A DNA stretch of 51,901 nt, from the NCBI RefSeq assembly GCF_937146585.1, contig NZ_CAKZRO010000067.1, positions 1 through 51,901 on the forward strand, read 5' to 3'. Position 1 is the first letter of the stretch, and the number at the start of each line of letters is the position of its first letter. This stretch comes from an uncultured Halorubrum sp. Its GTDB lineage: Archaea; Halobacteriota; Halobacteria; Halobacteriales; Haloferacaceae. A program made the position numbers and the translations under genes. Of the stretch, positions 24,835 to 31,983 are shown in pieces. The notes beneath the pieces are model-generated. The model was not told the origin of the DNA. It did no database searches and worked only from the letters and a program-made list of their open reading frames with translations.

Positions 24835-25269
24835 CTACCTGTCCGCGGTCGCGCGACCGATGACGGTCTCCGGCCGCAGCTCGTACAGGGTGAACTCGAC
24901 GGCTTCGACCGCCTCGTCGAAGAGCCGGAACGGCTGGAACCACTCGTTGAGCGTCGCCTCGTCGACGTCTCGCTCGTACTTCCGGATCGGCCCGCGGGCG
25001 TGGACGCTCCACGACTCCTCGGTCGACGACTCGTAGCACACGAACGTGGCGGTGTCGGTGGTCTCGACGAACCGCCCCTTCTCGCCGTCGTCGCCGTGAG
25101 CGCTCACGCGGAGGAGGAAGCGGTCGCCGTCGTAGTGGTAGCTCAGCGGGACGGCGTACGCGTCGTCGCCGTCCGCCAGCCCCAGGACGCCGTGCTCGCC
25201 GGTCCGGAGGCGGGCGTCGACGTCCGACTCGGTCATGCCGCTCGTGTAGACGTACTCGACGTGTTCCAT
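24835..25269 (-). CDS. Pyridoxamine 5'-phosphate oxidase-family (FMN split-barrel) protein
   Basis: This 144-residue protein matches the FMN-binding split-barrel fold: GVLGLADGDDAYAVPLSYHY forms the first strands, RFLLRVSAHGDDGEKGRF the flavin-phosphate region, and TATFVCYESSTEESWSVHARG the next strands. The family includes PNPOx-like and F420- or heme-interacting reductases; the reaction here is unknown. A TATA-like CTATTTGCG lies at about 25289-25297. It sits directly upstream of the dodecin gene on the same strand, so two flavin-related proteins are neighbours; each still has its own promoter. Confidence 0.82.
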   Translation of the reverse strand: MEHVEYVYTSGMTESDVDARLRTGEHGVLGLADGDDAYAVPLSYHYDGDRFLLRVSAHGDDGEKGRFVETTDTATFVCYESSTEESWSVHARGPIRKYERDVDEATLNEWFQPFRLFDEAVEAVEFTLYELRPETVIGRATADR

Positions 25270-25315
25270 GGGGACCGTACGCGGCGGGTGCGCAAATAGC
25301 CGTAGCCGCGGGGAG

Positions 25316-25654
25316 TCAGGGGCTGCCCGGCGCGCCTTCCATCACGGCGAAGTCCTCGCCGTCGTGATCGACGCCGATCACCGCCCAGTCGTAGGGCGGT
25401 TTCGAAGCGAGGAGCCGCTCCTGGAGGTCGGCCGCGCGGTCGCGCCAGGTGACGAAACACCGGAGGCGCGCGTCGTCACCGCCGTCTGCGAGATACGGGT
25501 CGAGGTCGTCGTCGTCCATACACAGCACCGTCACGAACACGCGCCGCCACTTTCGTTCCGCGACGAACTCTCGTCCGCCGTCGGAGACGGTGTATCCCAG
25601 TTCGCGGAAGACGTCTCTGGCCTCGGTCGTCGGGGGGATGCTCGCAGTGGCCAT
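25316..25654 (-). CDS. Conserved haloarchaeal protein, DUF7116-like
   Basis: This 112-residue acidic soluble protein begins ATASIPPTTEARDVFRELGY and has the segment WRRVFVTVLCMDDDD and a C-terminal beta stretch PYDWAVIGVDHDGEDFAVME. I associate it with a haloarchaeal family (DUF7116) but am not certain. There is no signal peptide, membrane helix or catalytic motif. A TATA-like CTTTATCAC lies at 25679-25687, about 25 bases before the ATG, which supports the start. Function unknown. Confidence 0.68.
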   Translation of the reverse strand: MATASIPPTTEARDVFRELGYTVSDGGREFVAERKWRRVFVTVLCMDDDDLDPYLADGGDDARLRCFVTWRDRAADLQERLLASKPPYDWAVIGVDHDGEDFAVMEGAPGSP

Positions 25655-25771
25655 CTACCTCGAAGTTCGGCTCCATCCGTGATAAAGTTTCTCACGATTT
25701 CGGACGGGGAGAATCTGCGGTGCGGTCGGGAACGCCGGGGAGAGCCGCGAGCGCGCCTCGTCGCCGGCGGC

Positions 25772-26017
25772 TCACTCGTGGGCCGCGTCCCACTCGTCCG
25801 GCTTCCGGAGGTTGCCGCACTCGGTACACTGGATCCGGCCCATCGTGTCCATCGCCGTGTCGAACGAACCGCAGTTACCGCAGCGGAACCCCCAGCGGGA
25901 CTCGGCCGCCTCGTCCGCGAACACGAGGTAGAAGGGGCCGTCCGCGCCGCGCTCCGTGCGCGACCGGTCGGTGTACACCCGCTCCCCGCTCGCCGTCGTC
26001 GACGCTTCCAGGCTCAT
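25772..26017 (-). CDS. Small zinc-ribbon protein (DUF5816-like)
   Basis: This 81-residue protein carries a C4 zinc ribbon: CGNC at residues 46-49 and CTEC near residue 64-67, with FRCGNCGSFDTAMDTMGRIQ between. The N-terminal half forms predicted strands (RVYTDRSRTERGADGPFYLV). I associate it with the haloarchaeal DUF5816 family. It has no membrane segment, so it should be cytoplasmic and may bind nucleic acid or protein. A TATA-like CTTAAGTCG is at about 26038-26046. The gap 26018-26122 holds no gene. Confidence 0.72.
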   Translation of the reverse strand: MSLEASTTASGERVYTDRSRTERGADGPFYLVFADEAAESRWGFRCGNCGSFDTAMDTMGRIQCTECGNLRKPDEWDAAHE

Positions 26018-26122
26018 GGGAGCCCGTACCCGCCCGAGCGACTTAAGCGGCGGACTCGGGAGTCGGGAGAAACGGGGAGCCGAGGGTGAGGAAAGTTCGG
26101 TTCTCGGACCGCGGGCGGACGG

Positions 26123-26497
26123 CTACGTCCGGAACGACTCGCCGCAGCCGCACTCGGAGACGACGTTCGGGTTCTCGACCTCGAAGCCGGCCGCCTGGAG
26201 GCCGTGTTCGTAGTCGAGCGTGCTCCCGCCGATGTAGTTCTTGCTCGCGGGGTCGACGAACACCCGGAGGTCGTGGTGTTCCACGACGAGGTCGTCTTCC
26301 TCCGGCTCGGTGTCGAAGCGCATGCCGTACGACAGCCCCGCGCAGCCGCCCTGCTGGACGAACAGCCGCAGTCCGGCGATGTCGGTGTCGAGCCCCTCGC
26401 CCTCCAGGAGCGAGAGCGCCTCCTCGGCGGCGTCCGGAGTCACCTCGATCGCCGGGTCGTTCCCCTCGGTCCCGGTGTCGGCCGGTTCGGTACTCAT
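26123..26497 (-). CDS. Iron-sulfur cluster assembly accessory protein (IscA/ErpA/HesB type)
   Basis: This 124-residue A-type carrier hands Fe-S clusters to apo-proteins. All three ligand cysteines are present: Cys52 in QQGGCAGLSYGM and Cys116, Cys118 in the C-terminal ECGCGESF. The segment IEVTPDAAEEALSLLEGEGL is the usual N-terminal helix and KNYIGGSTLDYEHGLQAAGF the core. A longer reading of this frame up to 27211 is a shadow of the MscS gene. A TATA-like GGTTTTGAG lies at 26519-26527. It is monocistronic. Confidence 0.94.
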   Translation of the reverse strand: MSTEPADTGTEGNDPAIEVTPDAAEEALSLLEGEGLDTDIAGLRLFVQQGGCAGLSYGMRFDTEPEEDDLVVEHHDLRVFVDPASKNYIGGSTLDYEHGLQAAGFEVENPNVVSECGCGESFRT

Positions 26498-26544
26498 GCG
26501 AACGCGTTCGGCGTCGACACTCAAAACCCTGCCGGCGGGAGCCG

Positions 26545-27669
26545 TCAGGTCGCGGCGTCGACGCCCGGGTCCGGGTCGGACTCGGGCGCACCGTCGCGGG
26601 CGGCCGCCGCGGGCCCGACGGCCCCGCTGACCGTTACGTCCCGCTTCGGGTACGGGATCTCGATGTCGGCGTCGCCGAGCGCGACGTACAGCGCCCGGTT
26701 GAGCTCGTGTTGCGCGCGGCGGCGACGGGTCGGCCCGTTCACCCAACAGAGGATCTCGTACTGGAGCGCCGAGTCGCCGAACGACCGGAACCGCGCCCGG
26801 GGCTTCGGGGAGTCGAGGACCAGCGGCTCGGCCGCCACGACTTCCAAAGCGAGCGCCTCGAACTCGTCCACGTCGGTCCCGTAGGCGACGCCGATCGGGA
26901 CCCGGACGCGGCGGCGGCGCTGGGGCGCGGACTCGTTGGTCACCTTCGCGGCGTTGAGCGCCGCGTTCGGCACCGTCACGAGCACCTCGTCGCGGGTGAG
27001 CAGCGTCGTCGAGCGGACGCCCACCTTGATCACGGTCCCGGCCGTGCCGTCGTCGAGGACGATGTAGTCGCCGATCTTGTAGGTGTCGTCGAAGTACAGC
27101 GCGATCCCGCCGAAGAAGTTCGCGACGGTGTCTTTCGCGGCGAAGCCGACCGCGATGCCGGCGACTCCCGCCGCGCCGAGCAGGGGCGTGATCTCGATGC
27201 CCCAGAGCCACAGCAGGGTGCCGACGCTCCCGACGAGCACCGCCAGCGTCCAGACGTTCGAGAAGACGGGTGCGAAGTCGAACCGGCCGCCCTCGGCGTT
27301 GACCGCGGCGACGAGTCGGTTGACGACGGTGTTCGCCCCGTACGCCCAGACGAGGACGATGAGCGACAGCGACGGCCGACCGAACACCGCGTCGAGCAGC
27401 TGCGGGCTCACGAGCACCGACGACCGGACCGCCGGCACCTGCGTGAGGAGGAACACGCCGGCGAGCGCGGCGGTGACGACGAGCGGCGGGCGGAGCGAGG
27501 AGACGACGATGTCGTCGTACGCGGAGTCGGTGCTCGCGACGTACCGACGGGCGACCCGCAGGATCGCGTACTCCATCCCCACCGCGGCGACGACCGAGAC
27601 GACGAGGACCGCGACCGTCGCCTCCAGCGCGGTGAACCCCTCGAACAGCGTCAGCGGCGACGGAAACAT
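26545..27669 (-). CDS. Small-conductance mechanosensitive channel (MscS family)
   Basis: This 374-residue protein has four to five N-terminal transmembrane helices and the pore-lining MscS helix with AGVAGIAVGFAAKDTVANFFGG, where small residues alternate as in MscS TM3. The beta domain follows (IALYFDDTYKIGDYIVLDDG, TAGTVIKVGVRSTTLLTRDE, VPNAALNAAKVTN) and then the alpha/beta C-terminal domain. It releases osmolytes when the membrane is stretched, which is relevant on dilution of brine. The last 35 residues are low complexity. It is separated by 61 bp from hisD. Confidence 0.92.
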   Translation of the reverse strand: MFPSPLTLFEGFTALEATVAVLVVSVVAAVGMEYAILRVARRYVASTDSAYDDIVVSSLRPPLVVTAALAGVFLLTQVPAVRSSVLVSPQLLDAVFGRPSLSLIVLVWAYGANTVVNRLVAAVNAEGGRFDFAPVFSNVWTLAVLVGSVGTLLWLWGIEITPLLGAAGVAGIAVGFAAKDTVANFFGGIALYFDDTYKIGDYIVLDDGTAGTVIKVGVRSTTLLTRDEVLVTVPNAALNAAKVTNESAPQRRRRVRVPIGVAYGTDVDEFEALALEVVAAEPLVLDSPKPRARFRSFGDSALQYEILCWVNGPTRRRRAQHELNRALYVALGDADIEIPYPKRDVTVSGAVGPAAAARDGAPESDPDPGVDAAT

Positions 27670-27730
27670 ACCGTCCCGAGGCGGCTCCGCGGCATAACCG
27701 TTGCTGCCAGCCGATTTCCCGGATCCGTCG

Positions 27731-29008
27731 CTACTCGAACCGCTTCCGGACGCTCTCCGCGTGCGCCTCCAGCCCCTCCGCCTCGGCGAGGCCCGTGATC
27801 GTCCCCGAGAGGTCGTCGAGCGCGTCGCGGTCGAGCCGCTGGACCGTCGAGGAGCGGAGGAACGTGTCCACGGAGAGCCCGCCGTACCGCTTCGCGCCGC
27901 CGTTCGTCGGCAGCACGTGGTTCGTCCCGGCCGCGTAGTCGCCCGCGGCGACCGGCGAGTACGGGCCGAGGAAGACGGAGCCCGCGTTGGTGATCCGGTC
28001 TAAGAGCGCCTCGTCGTCGTCGGCCACGATCGAGAGGTGCTCGGCGGCGTACTCCTCGGCGAACAGCACGGCCTCGGGCATCGACCGGGCGTGGAGGACG
28101 CCCGAGGCCTCGTTGTCGAGGGCGGCCCGGATCGTCTCCTCGCGCTCGCGCTCGGCCGCCTGCGCATCGATCGCGTCGGCGACGGCGGCGGCGAGGTCGG
28201 CGTCGTCCGTGACCGCGACCACGGAGGCGTTCGGGTCGTGTTCGGCCTGCGCGACGAGGTCGGCCGCGACGAGGTCGGGGTCCGCGGTCTCGTCCGCGAG
28301 GACGAGCACCTCGCTCGGGCCGGCGAGGAAGTCGATCTCGACGTCGCCCTGGACGATCGACTTCGCGGCGGTGACCCACTTGTTACCGGGGCCCACGATC
28401 TTCTGGGTCCGCGTCACCGTCTCCGTGCCGTACGCGAGCGCGCCGATGGCCTGCGCGCCGCCGACCTGGTACACCGCGTCGGCCCCCGCCTCGTGGATCG
28501 CCGCGAGGGTGACCGGGTTCAGGTCCGCCGCCGGCGGCGTGGCGACCGCGACGTGGTCGACGCCGGCGACGACCGCGGGGATGACGCCCATCAGCGCGCT
28601 GGAGGGGTACGCGGCCGCGCCGCCGGGCACGTACACCCCGACGCGGTCGATCGGGCGGAAGCGCCGGCCGAGCTCGCGGCCGCCGAAGTCGTCGCGCCAG
28701 TCGTCCGGGCGCTGTCGCTCGTGGAACTCGCGGACGTTGGCGGCCGCCTCCCGGACCGCGTCGAGGACCGGGTCGTCGGCGTCGGCCAGCTCCTCGTGCG
28801 CCCGCGCCGCGTCGTCGGTGATGTCCACGTTGCCGACGGCGACCCCGTCGAACTCCTCGGCGAACTCGCGGACCGCGACGTCGCCCTCCTCGCGGACCCG
28901 ATCGACGATCTCCCGCACGTCTTCGCGGACCCCCTCGACGCCGGCGTCGCGCTCGAAGAAGGCGCGCCGTTCGGCCGGCGAGAGGTCCGCGACGGTTCGT
29001 ACGTCCAT
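27731..29008 (-). CDS. hisD: Histidinol dehydrogenase
   Basis: This 425-residue zinc enzyme catalyses the last two steps of histidine synthesis, histidinol to histidine. Landmarks are VGVYVPGGAAAYPSSALMGV, IVGPGNKWVTAAKS, the catalytic region DFLAGPSEVLVLADE, AEHDPNAS, and GTNHVLPTNGGAKRYGGLSV near the C-terminus. I chose ATG 29008; the reading from 29080 adds 24 residues unlike the family (MPARSARAVRPS). No other his genes are in the window, as is usual for haloarchaea with scattered his genes. Confidence 0.96.
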   Translation of the reverse strand: MDVRTVADLSPAERRAFFERDAGVEGVREDVREIVDRVREEGDVAVREFAEEFDGVAVGNVDITDDAARAHEELADADDPVLDAVREAAANVREFHERQRPDDWRDDFGGRELGRRFRPIDRVGVYVPGGAAAYPSSALMGVIPAVVAGVDHVAVATPPAADLNPVTLAAIHEAGADAVYQVGGAQAIGALAYGTETVTRTQKIVGPGNKWVTAAKSIVQGDVEIDFLAGPSEVLVLADETADPDLVAADLVAQAEHDPNASVVAVTDDADLAAAVADAIDAQAAEREREETIRAALDNEASGVLHARSMPEAVLFAEEYAAEHLSIVADDDEALLDRITNAGSVFLGPYSPVAAGDYAAGTNHVLPTNGGAKRYGGLSVDTFLRSSTVQRLDRDALDDLSGTITGLAEAEGLEAHAESVRKRFE

Positions 29009-29080
29009 ACGCGTCGTCGGGGACGGCGGGGCAAGGGCGTTCCGACTCGGTCGAACGGCGCGGGCCGACCGCGCCGGCAC

Positions 29081-29290
29081 TCAGGTCAGCGGACGGATCC
29101 CGGCGACGTCGAGCAGGGCGAGGACGAGGAGCGCGGCCAGCAGCGCCGCCGCCGCGAAGAGGACGGGGGCGGACGCGGCGACGGCAACGCCGTACGGGGC
29201 CACCAAGCGCGTCGTGCCGCGGATGAGGAAGGAGATGAACACGAGGCCGAACGCGGCGAACGCGAGCGCGACGAACCGGGAGCGATCCAT
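29081..29290 (-). CDS. Small two-helix membrane protein downstream of phytoene synthase
   Basis: This 69-residue protein reads DRSRFVALAFAAFGLVFISF, then LIRGTTRLVAPYGVAVAASAPVL and a second hydrophobic stretch AAALLAALLVLALLDVAG. It starts 8 bases after the phytoene synthase stop and must be on the same transcript. Its frame stays open upstream through the synthase gene, but that part is a shadow. Function unknown; an accessory role in carotenoid synthesis or just membrane insertion is possible. Confidence 0.65.
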   Translation of the reverse strand: MDRSRFVALAFAAFGLVFISFLIRGTTRLVAPYGVAVAASAPVLFAAAALLAALLVLALLDVAGIRPLT

Positions 29291-29298
29291 CCGGGCGC

Positions 29299-30264
29299 TC
29301 AGTCCGTCTGTGGGACGCCGGTCCCGTGGGGGCCGTGGCCGTGAGGCTCGCGGCTGGGGTCGAAGTCGGTACACATGTCGTAGAACACCGCCTCGGGGTC
29401 GCGGTTCCACTGCCACTTCCAGCGGGTCCGGACGAGCAGCGACAGCTTCCGGGTGAGCGACAGCTCCGGGGTGGTCGAGACGGTGTCGTACCCGAGGTTG
29501 CGGATGAGCCGGTGGTGGTCGACGTACAGCACCGCCGCGAGCAGGACACCGAGCTGGCAGTCCTCGGGGAGGTACTTGATCCCCGCGACGCCCTCCTCGT
29601 AGAGGCGCTCGGTGCGGGCCATCTCCTCGCGGATCGCGGCCGCGACGTCCTCGTCGAACTCCAGGTCGAGGATCTGCTGTTCGCTCACGCCGTGGCGCCG
29701 GAGCGTCTCCAGCGGGAGGTAGATCCGGTCGCGCTCGACGACGTCCTCGCGGACGTCCCGGAGGAAGTTCGTCATCTGGAACGCCTCGCCGAGCTTCGTG
29801 GCGTGCGGGAGCGCCTCGGCCTCCTCCTCGGCATCGAGGTCCATGATCGCCGTCATCATCCGTCCGACGGCGGCCGCGGAGCCGTCCATGTACTCCTCCA
29901 GGTCGGCGTACGTCTCGTACCGGTCGGTGTCGATGTCGCTCGCCATCGCGTCCACGAACGAGTGGACGTCCGCGTCGCGGATGCCGTTGCGCTCGCGCAC
30001 GTCGGAGAACGCCTCCAACACGGGGTCGTCGGTCGGCTCCTCCCCGAGCGCGGCGGCCCGGAGCCGGTCGAGTTCGGCCCGCTGCTCGTCCGGCGGCGCG
30101 GTGTCTTCGGCGTCGACGACCTCGTCGGCGATCCGGAAGAATCCGTACAGCACGTACGTCGGATGGCGAATCCGCTGGGGCAGCAGCCGGGTGGCGACGT
30201 GGAAGGTCTTCCCGGTGCGGCGCTGGATCCGCTTGCTCCGGGCAACCTGGTTTTGCTCTACCAT
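29299..30264 (-). CDS. crtB: Phytoene/squalene synthase family, probable phytoene synthase
   Basis: This 321-residue head-to-head prenyl synthase joins two geranylgeranyl diphosphates to phytoene, the first step toward bacterioruberin and other haloarchaeal carotenoids. The two Mg-binding acidic motifs are visible: DEVVD in YGFFRIADEVVDAEDTA and DVREDVVERD in MTNFLRDVREDVVERDRIYL. A C-terminal His/Gly-rich tail (HGHGPHGTGVPQTD) follows. A TATA-like TTTTATGA lies at about 30311-30318, so the message should have a leader of about 20 bases. It is followed by the 69-residue membrane protein. Phytoene rather than squalene synthase is inferred. Confidence 0.92.
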   Translation of the reverse strand: MVEQNQVARSKRIQRRTGKTFHVATRLLPQRIRHPTYVLYGFFRIADEVVDAEDTAPPDEQRAELDRLRAAALGEEPTDDPVLEAFSDVRERNGIRDADVHSFVDAMASDIDTDRYETYADLEEYMDGSAAAVGRMMTAIMDLDAEEEAEALPHATKLGEAFQMTNFLRDVREDVVERDRIYLPLETLRRHGVSEQQILDLEFDEDVAAAIREEMARTERLYEEGVAGIKYLPEDCQLGVLLAAVLYVDHHRLIRNLGYDTVSTTPELSLTRKLSLLVRTRWKWQWNRDPEAVFYDMCTDFDPSREPHGHGPHGTGVPQTD

Positions 30265-30423
30265 GCTGACCTCGGACGGTCGGCAAGGAGGGTCACGTAC
30301 GGGTCGCCCATCATAAAAGAAAGGTCGGCCTCCAAGAACATAACAGTTCGCACAACACAGTTCGGGTCTCGGTCGGGGCGGCGAATTCCGGCGACCGCCG
30401 CGGCGCGCGGGGGAACCGCCGGC

Positions 30424-30555
30424 TCAGTAGAACGTGTCGCTACAGTCGTAGACGACGCCGTGAGCCGGGCAGACGTACTTACAGTGGCGGTGGTACATCG
30501 GCGTCTCACAGACCGGACAGGGGCGGCCACCGTCGCGGGCGGGTTCGTCGCTCAC
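30424..30555 (-). CDS. 43-residue zinc-finger microprotein (HVO_2523-like)
   Basis: This very short gene starts with GTG at 30555 and ends TGA at 30426-30424. The protein reads SDEPARDGGRPCPVCETPMY, then HRHCKYVCPAHGVVYDCSDT and FY. Cys at 13, 16, 25 and 29, together with His at 22, 24 and 32 and Cys at 38, can make one or two zinc sites. A TATA-like GTTTTGCC is at about 30577-30584, giving a leaderless start. I recognise this as the haloarchaeal HVO_2523 zinc-finger microprotein type. It is divergent from nothing; its neighbours are a Tat protein and crtB on the same strand, each with separate promoters. Confidence 0.82.
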   Translation of the reverse strand: MSDEPARDGGRPCPVCETPMYHRHCKYVCPAHGVVYDCSDTFY

Positions 30556-30641
30556 GGGCGGAGTACGCGGTCGAGGGGCAAAACGCTATCCGACGATCGC
30601 CCGCCGCGACCCTGACCAGTCAGCGTCGGTCCGGTGACGCG

Positions 30642-31193
30642 TCAGTCGTCCGCCAGCCGGTCGAACACGGACCGGGCGACCGACTCCTCGCCGAACGGGA
30701 GCGTCAACACGCCCTCCCACTCGGCGCCGGTGAGGGCGTCGACCGTCTGGCGGTCGAGTTCGACGCGCCGCACCTCGGTCCCGTCGAGCGTCATCGACAC
30801 GACGAACGCCGCCGGGTCGTCCGTCGCGCCGGCCTCGTCGAGGCGAGTCCGGAACGACTCGACGCCCGCGTCGGGGAGCGCGACCTGGACGAGGTACTCG
30901 CCCTCCTCGGCGAAGACCCCCTTGACGCGGTCGAGGTCGCTCGCGTCGAACAGCAGCGCGTCGGTCCCGTCGTCGCCGGTCAGGCGCGCGACGAACGGCG
31001 CGTCCGGGTCGACGGCCGCCGACCGCGGGCCGGCGGCGGCGTCGGAGTCGCCGCCCGTCGGCCCGGGGCCGTCGCCGCCGACGCCGCCGAGCGCCTCGCC
31101 GTCAGTCACCGTGGCCGCGCCCGCGAAGCCGACGGCGCCGACCGCACAGGCCGCGCCGAGGCCGCCGAGCACGCCCCGTCGAGAGATGTCCAT
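30642..31193 (-). CDS. Tat-exported protein of unknown function
   Basis: This 183-residue protein begins DISRRGVLGGLGAACAVGAV, a twin-arginine signal (Arg5-Arg6) with a hydrophobic core but no clear lipobox Cys, so it may be cleaved and secreted or stay anchored. A Gly/Asp/Ala linker (about 33-62) precedes a mixed domain (APFVARLTGDDGTDALLFDA to FGEESVARSVFDRLADD). I cannot name the family. A TATA-like CTTTTCACC lies about 23-30 bases before the ATG. Confidence 0.72.
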   Translation of the reverse strand: MDISRRGVLGGLGAACAVGAVGFAGAATVTDGEALGGVGGDGPGPTGGDSDAAAGPRSAAVDPDAPFVARLTGDDGTDALLFDASDLDRVKGVFAEEGEYLVQVALPDAGVESFRTRLDEAGATDDPAAFVVSMTLDGTEVRRVELDRQTVDALTGAEWEGVLTLPFGEESVARSVFDRLADD

Positions 31194-31280
31194 ACCTCGC
31201 GGTTCCGGCGAGCGGTGAAAAGGATTACACGCCGATTTCCGCGCGCGATAATTACGGAAATCCGGAACGTTCGCCGCCGG

Positions 31281-31859
31281 TCACTCGGACGCGAAGGCGA
31301 CCTCGGCGCGGGTCGCCGTCTCGCCGAACAGCCAGTCGGCGTGGTCGACGGCGTACTCGCGGTGCTCCGCGGTGATGTAGCCGAGCGCGTCCTCGACGAC
31401 GACCGGACGGTAGTCCCGGAGGCCAGCGCTGCCGGCGGTGTGGAGGACGCAGACGTTCGCGAGCGTGCCGCAGATCAGCAGGTCGTCGATCCCGTGCGCG
31501 TCGAGGTACCCCTCCAGGTCCGTTCGGTAGAATGCGTCGTAGGTGTGCTTCTCGACGACGTGGTCGTCGTCGCGGACGTCGAGGTCGGCGACGAGCTCGG
31601 CGTCCCACGACCCCTCGACGACGTGTTCGCCCCAGCGGTCGAACTCGTCGTAGTAGTGGGTCTCGTCGAACTGTTCGGGCGGGTGGACGTCGCGGGTGTA
31701 GACGACGGACGCGCCGGCCTCGCGGGCGCGGTCGACGAGCGCCGTCACCGGCTCGACGGCGGCCTCGCTCGGCTCGGCGTAGAGGCTCCCGTCCGGGTGG
31801 CAGAACCCGTTTTGCATGTCGACGACGACCACCGCGGTTGCTGTCGGATCGAACGCCAT
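31281..31859 (-). CDS. Isochorismatase-family cysteine hydrolase, probable nicotinamidase
   Basis: This 192-residue amidohydrolase carries the family's catalytic triad: Asp14 in VVVVDMQNGFCHPDGSL, Lys104 in VEKHTYDAFYRTDLEGYL and Cys137 in ICGTLANVCVLHTA. The metal-binding His/Asp segment is RDVHPPEQF. Nicotinamidase (nicotinamide to nicotinate) is the best guess because a nicotinate phosphoribosyltransferase is only 2 kb away. It could also be another amide hydrolase. The start at 31859 follows CTTTTTGCC at about 31881-31889; the longer reading to 32057 overlaps the next gene's promoter. Confidence 0.85.
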   Translation of the reverse strand: MAFDPTATAVVVVDMQNGFCHPDGSLYAEPSEAAVEPVTALVDRAREAGASVVYTRDVHPPEQFDETHYYDEFDRWGEHVVEGSWDAELVADLDVRDDDHVVEKHTYDAFYRTDLEGYLDAHGIDDLLICGTLANVCVLHTAGSAGLRDYRPVVVEDALGYITAEHREYAVDHADWLFGETATRAEVAFASE

Positions 31860-31983
31860 ACCGACGGTTAGCGCGCGGGGGGCAAAAAGCGTCGTCCGCG
31901 CCGCGGACCCGTCCGAAAAATTCGCCGGCCGCGGCGGCGAAGGAACCGACAAACTACTTACCGGGGCGTCCGATACGATTCCT

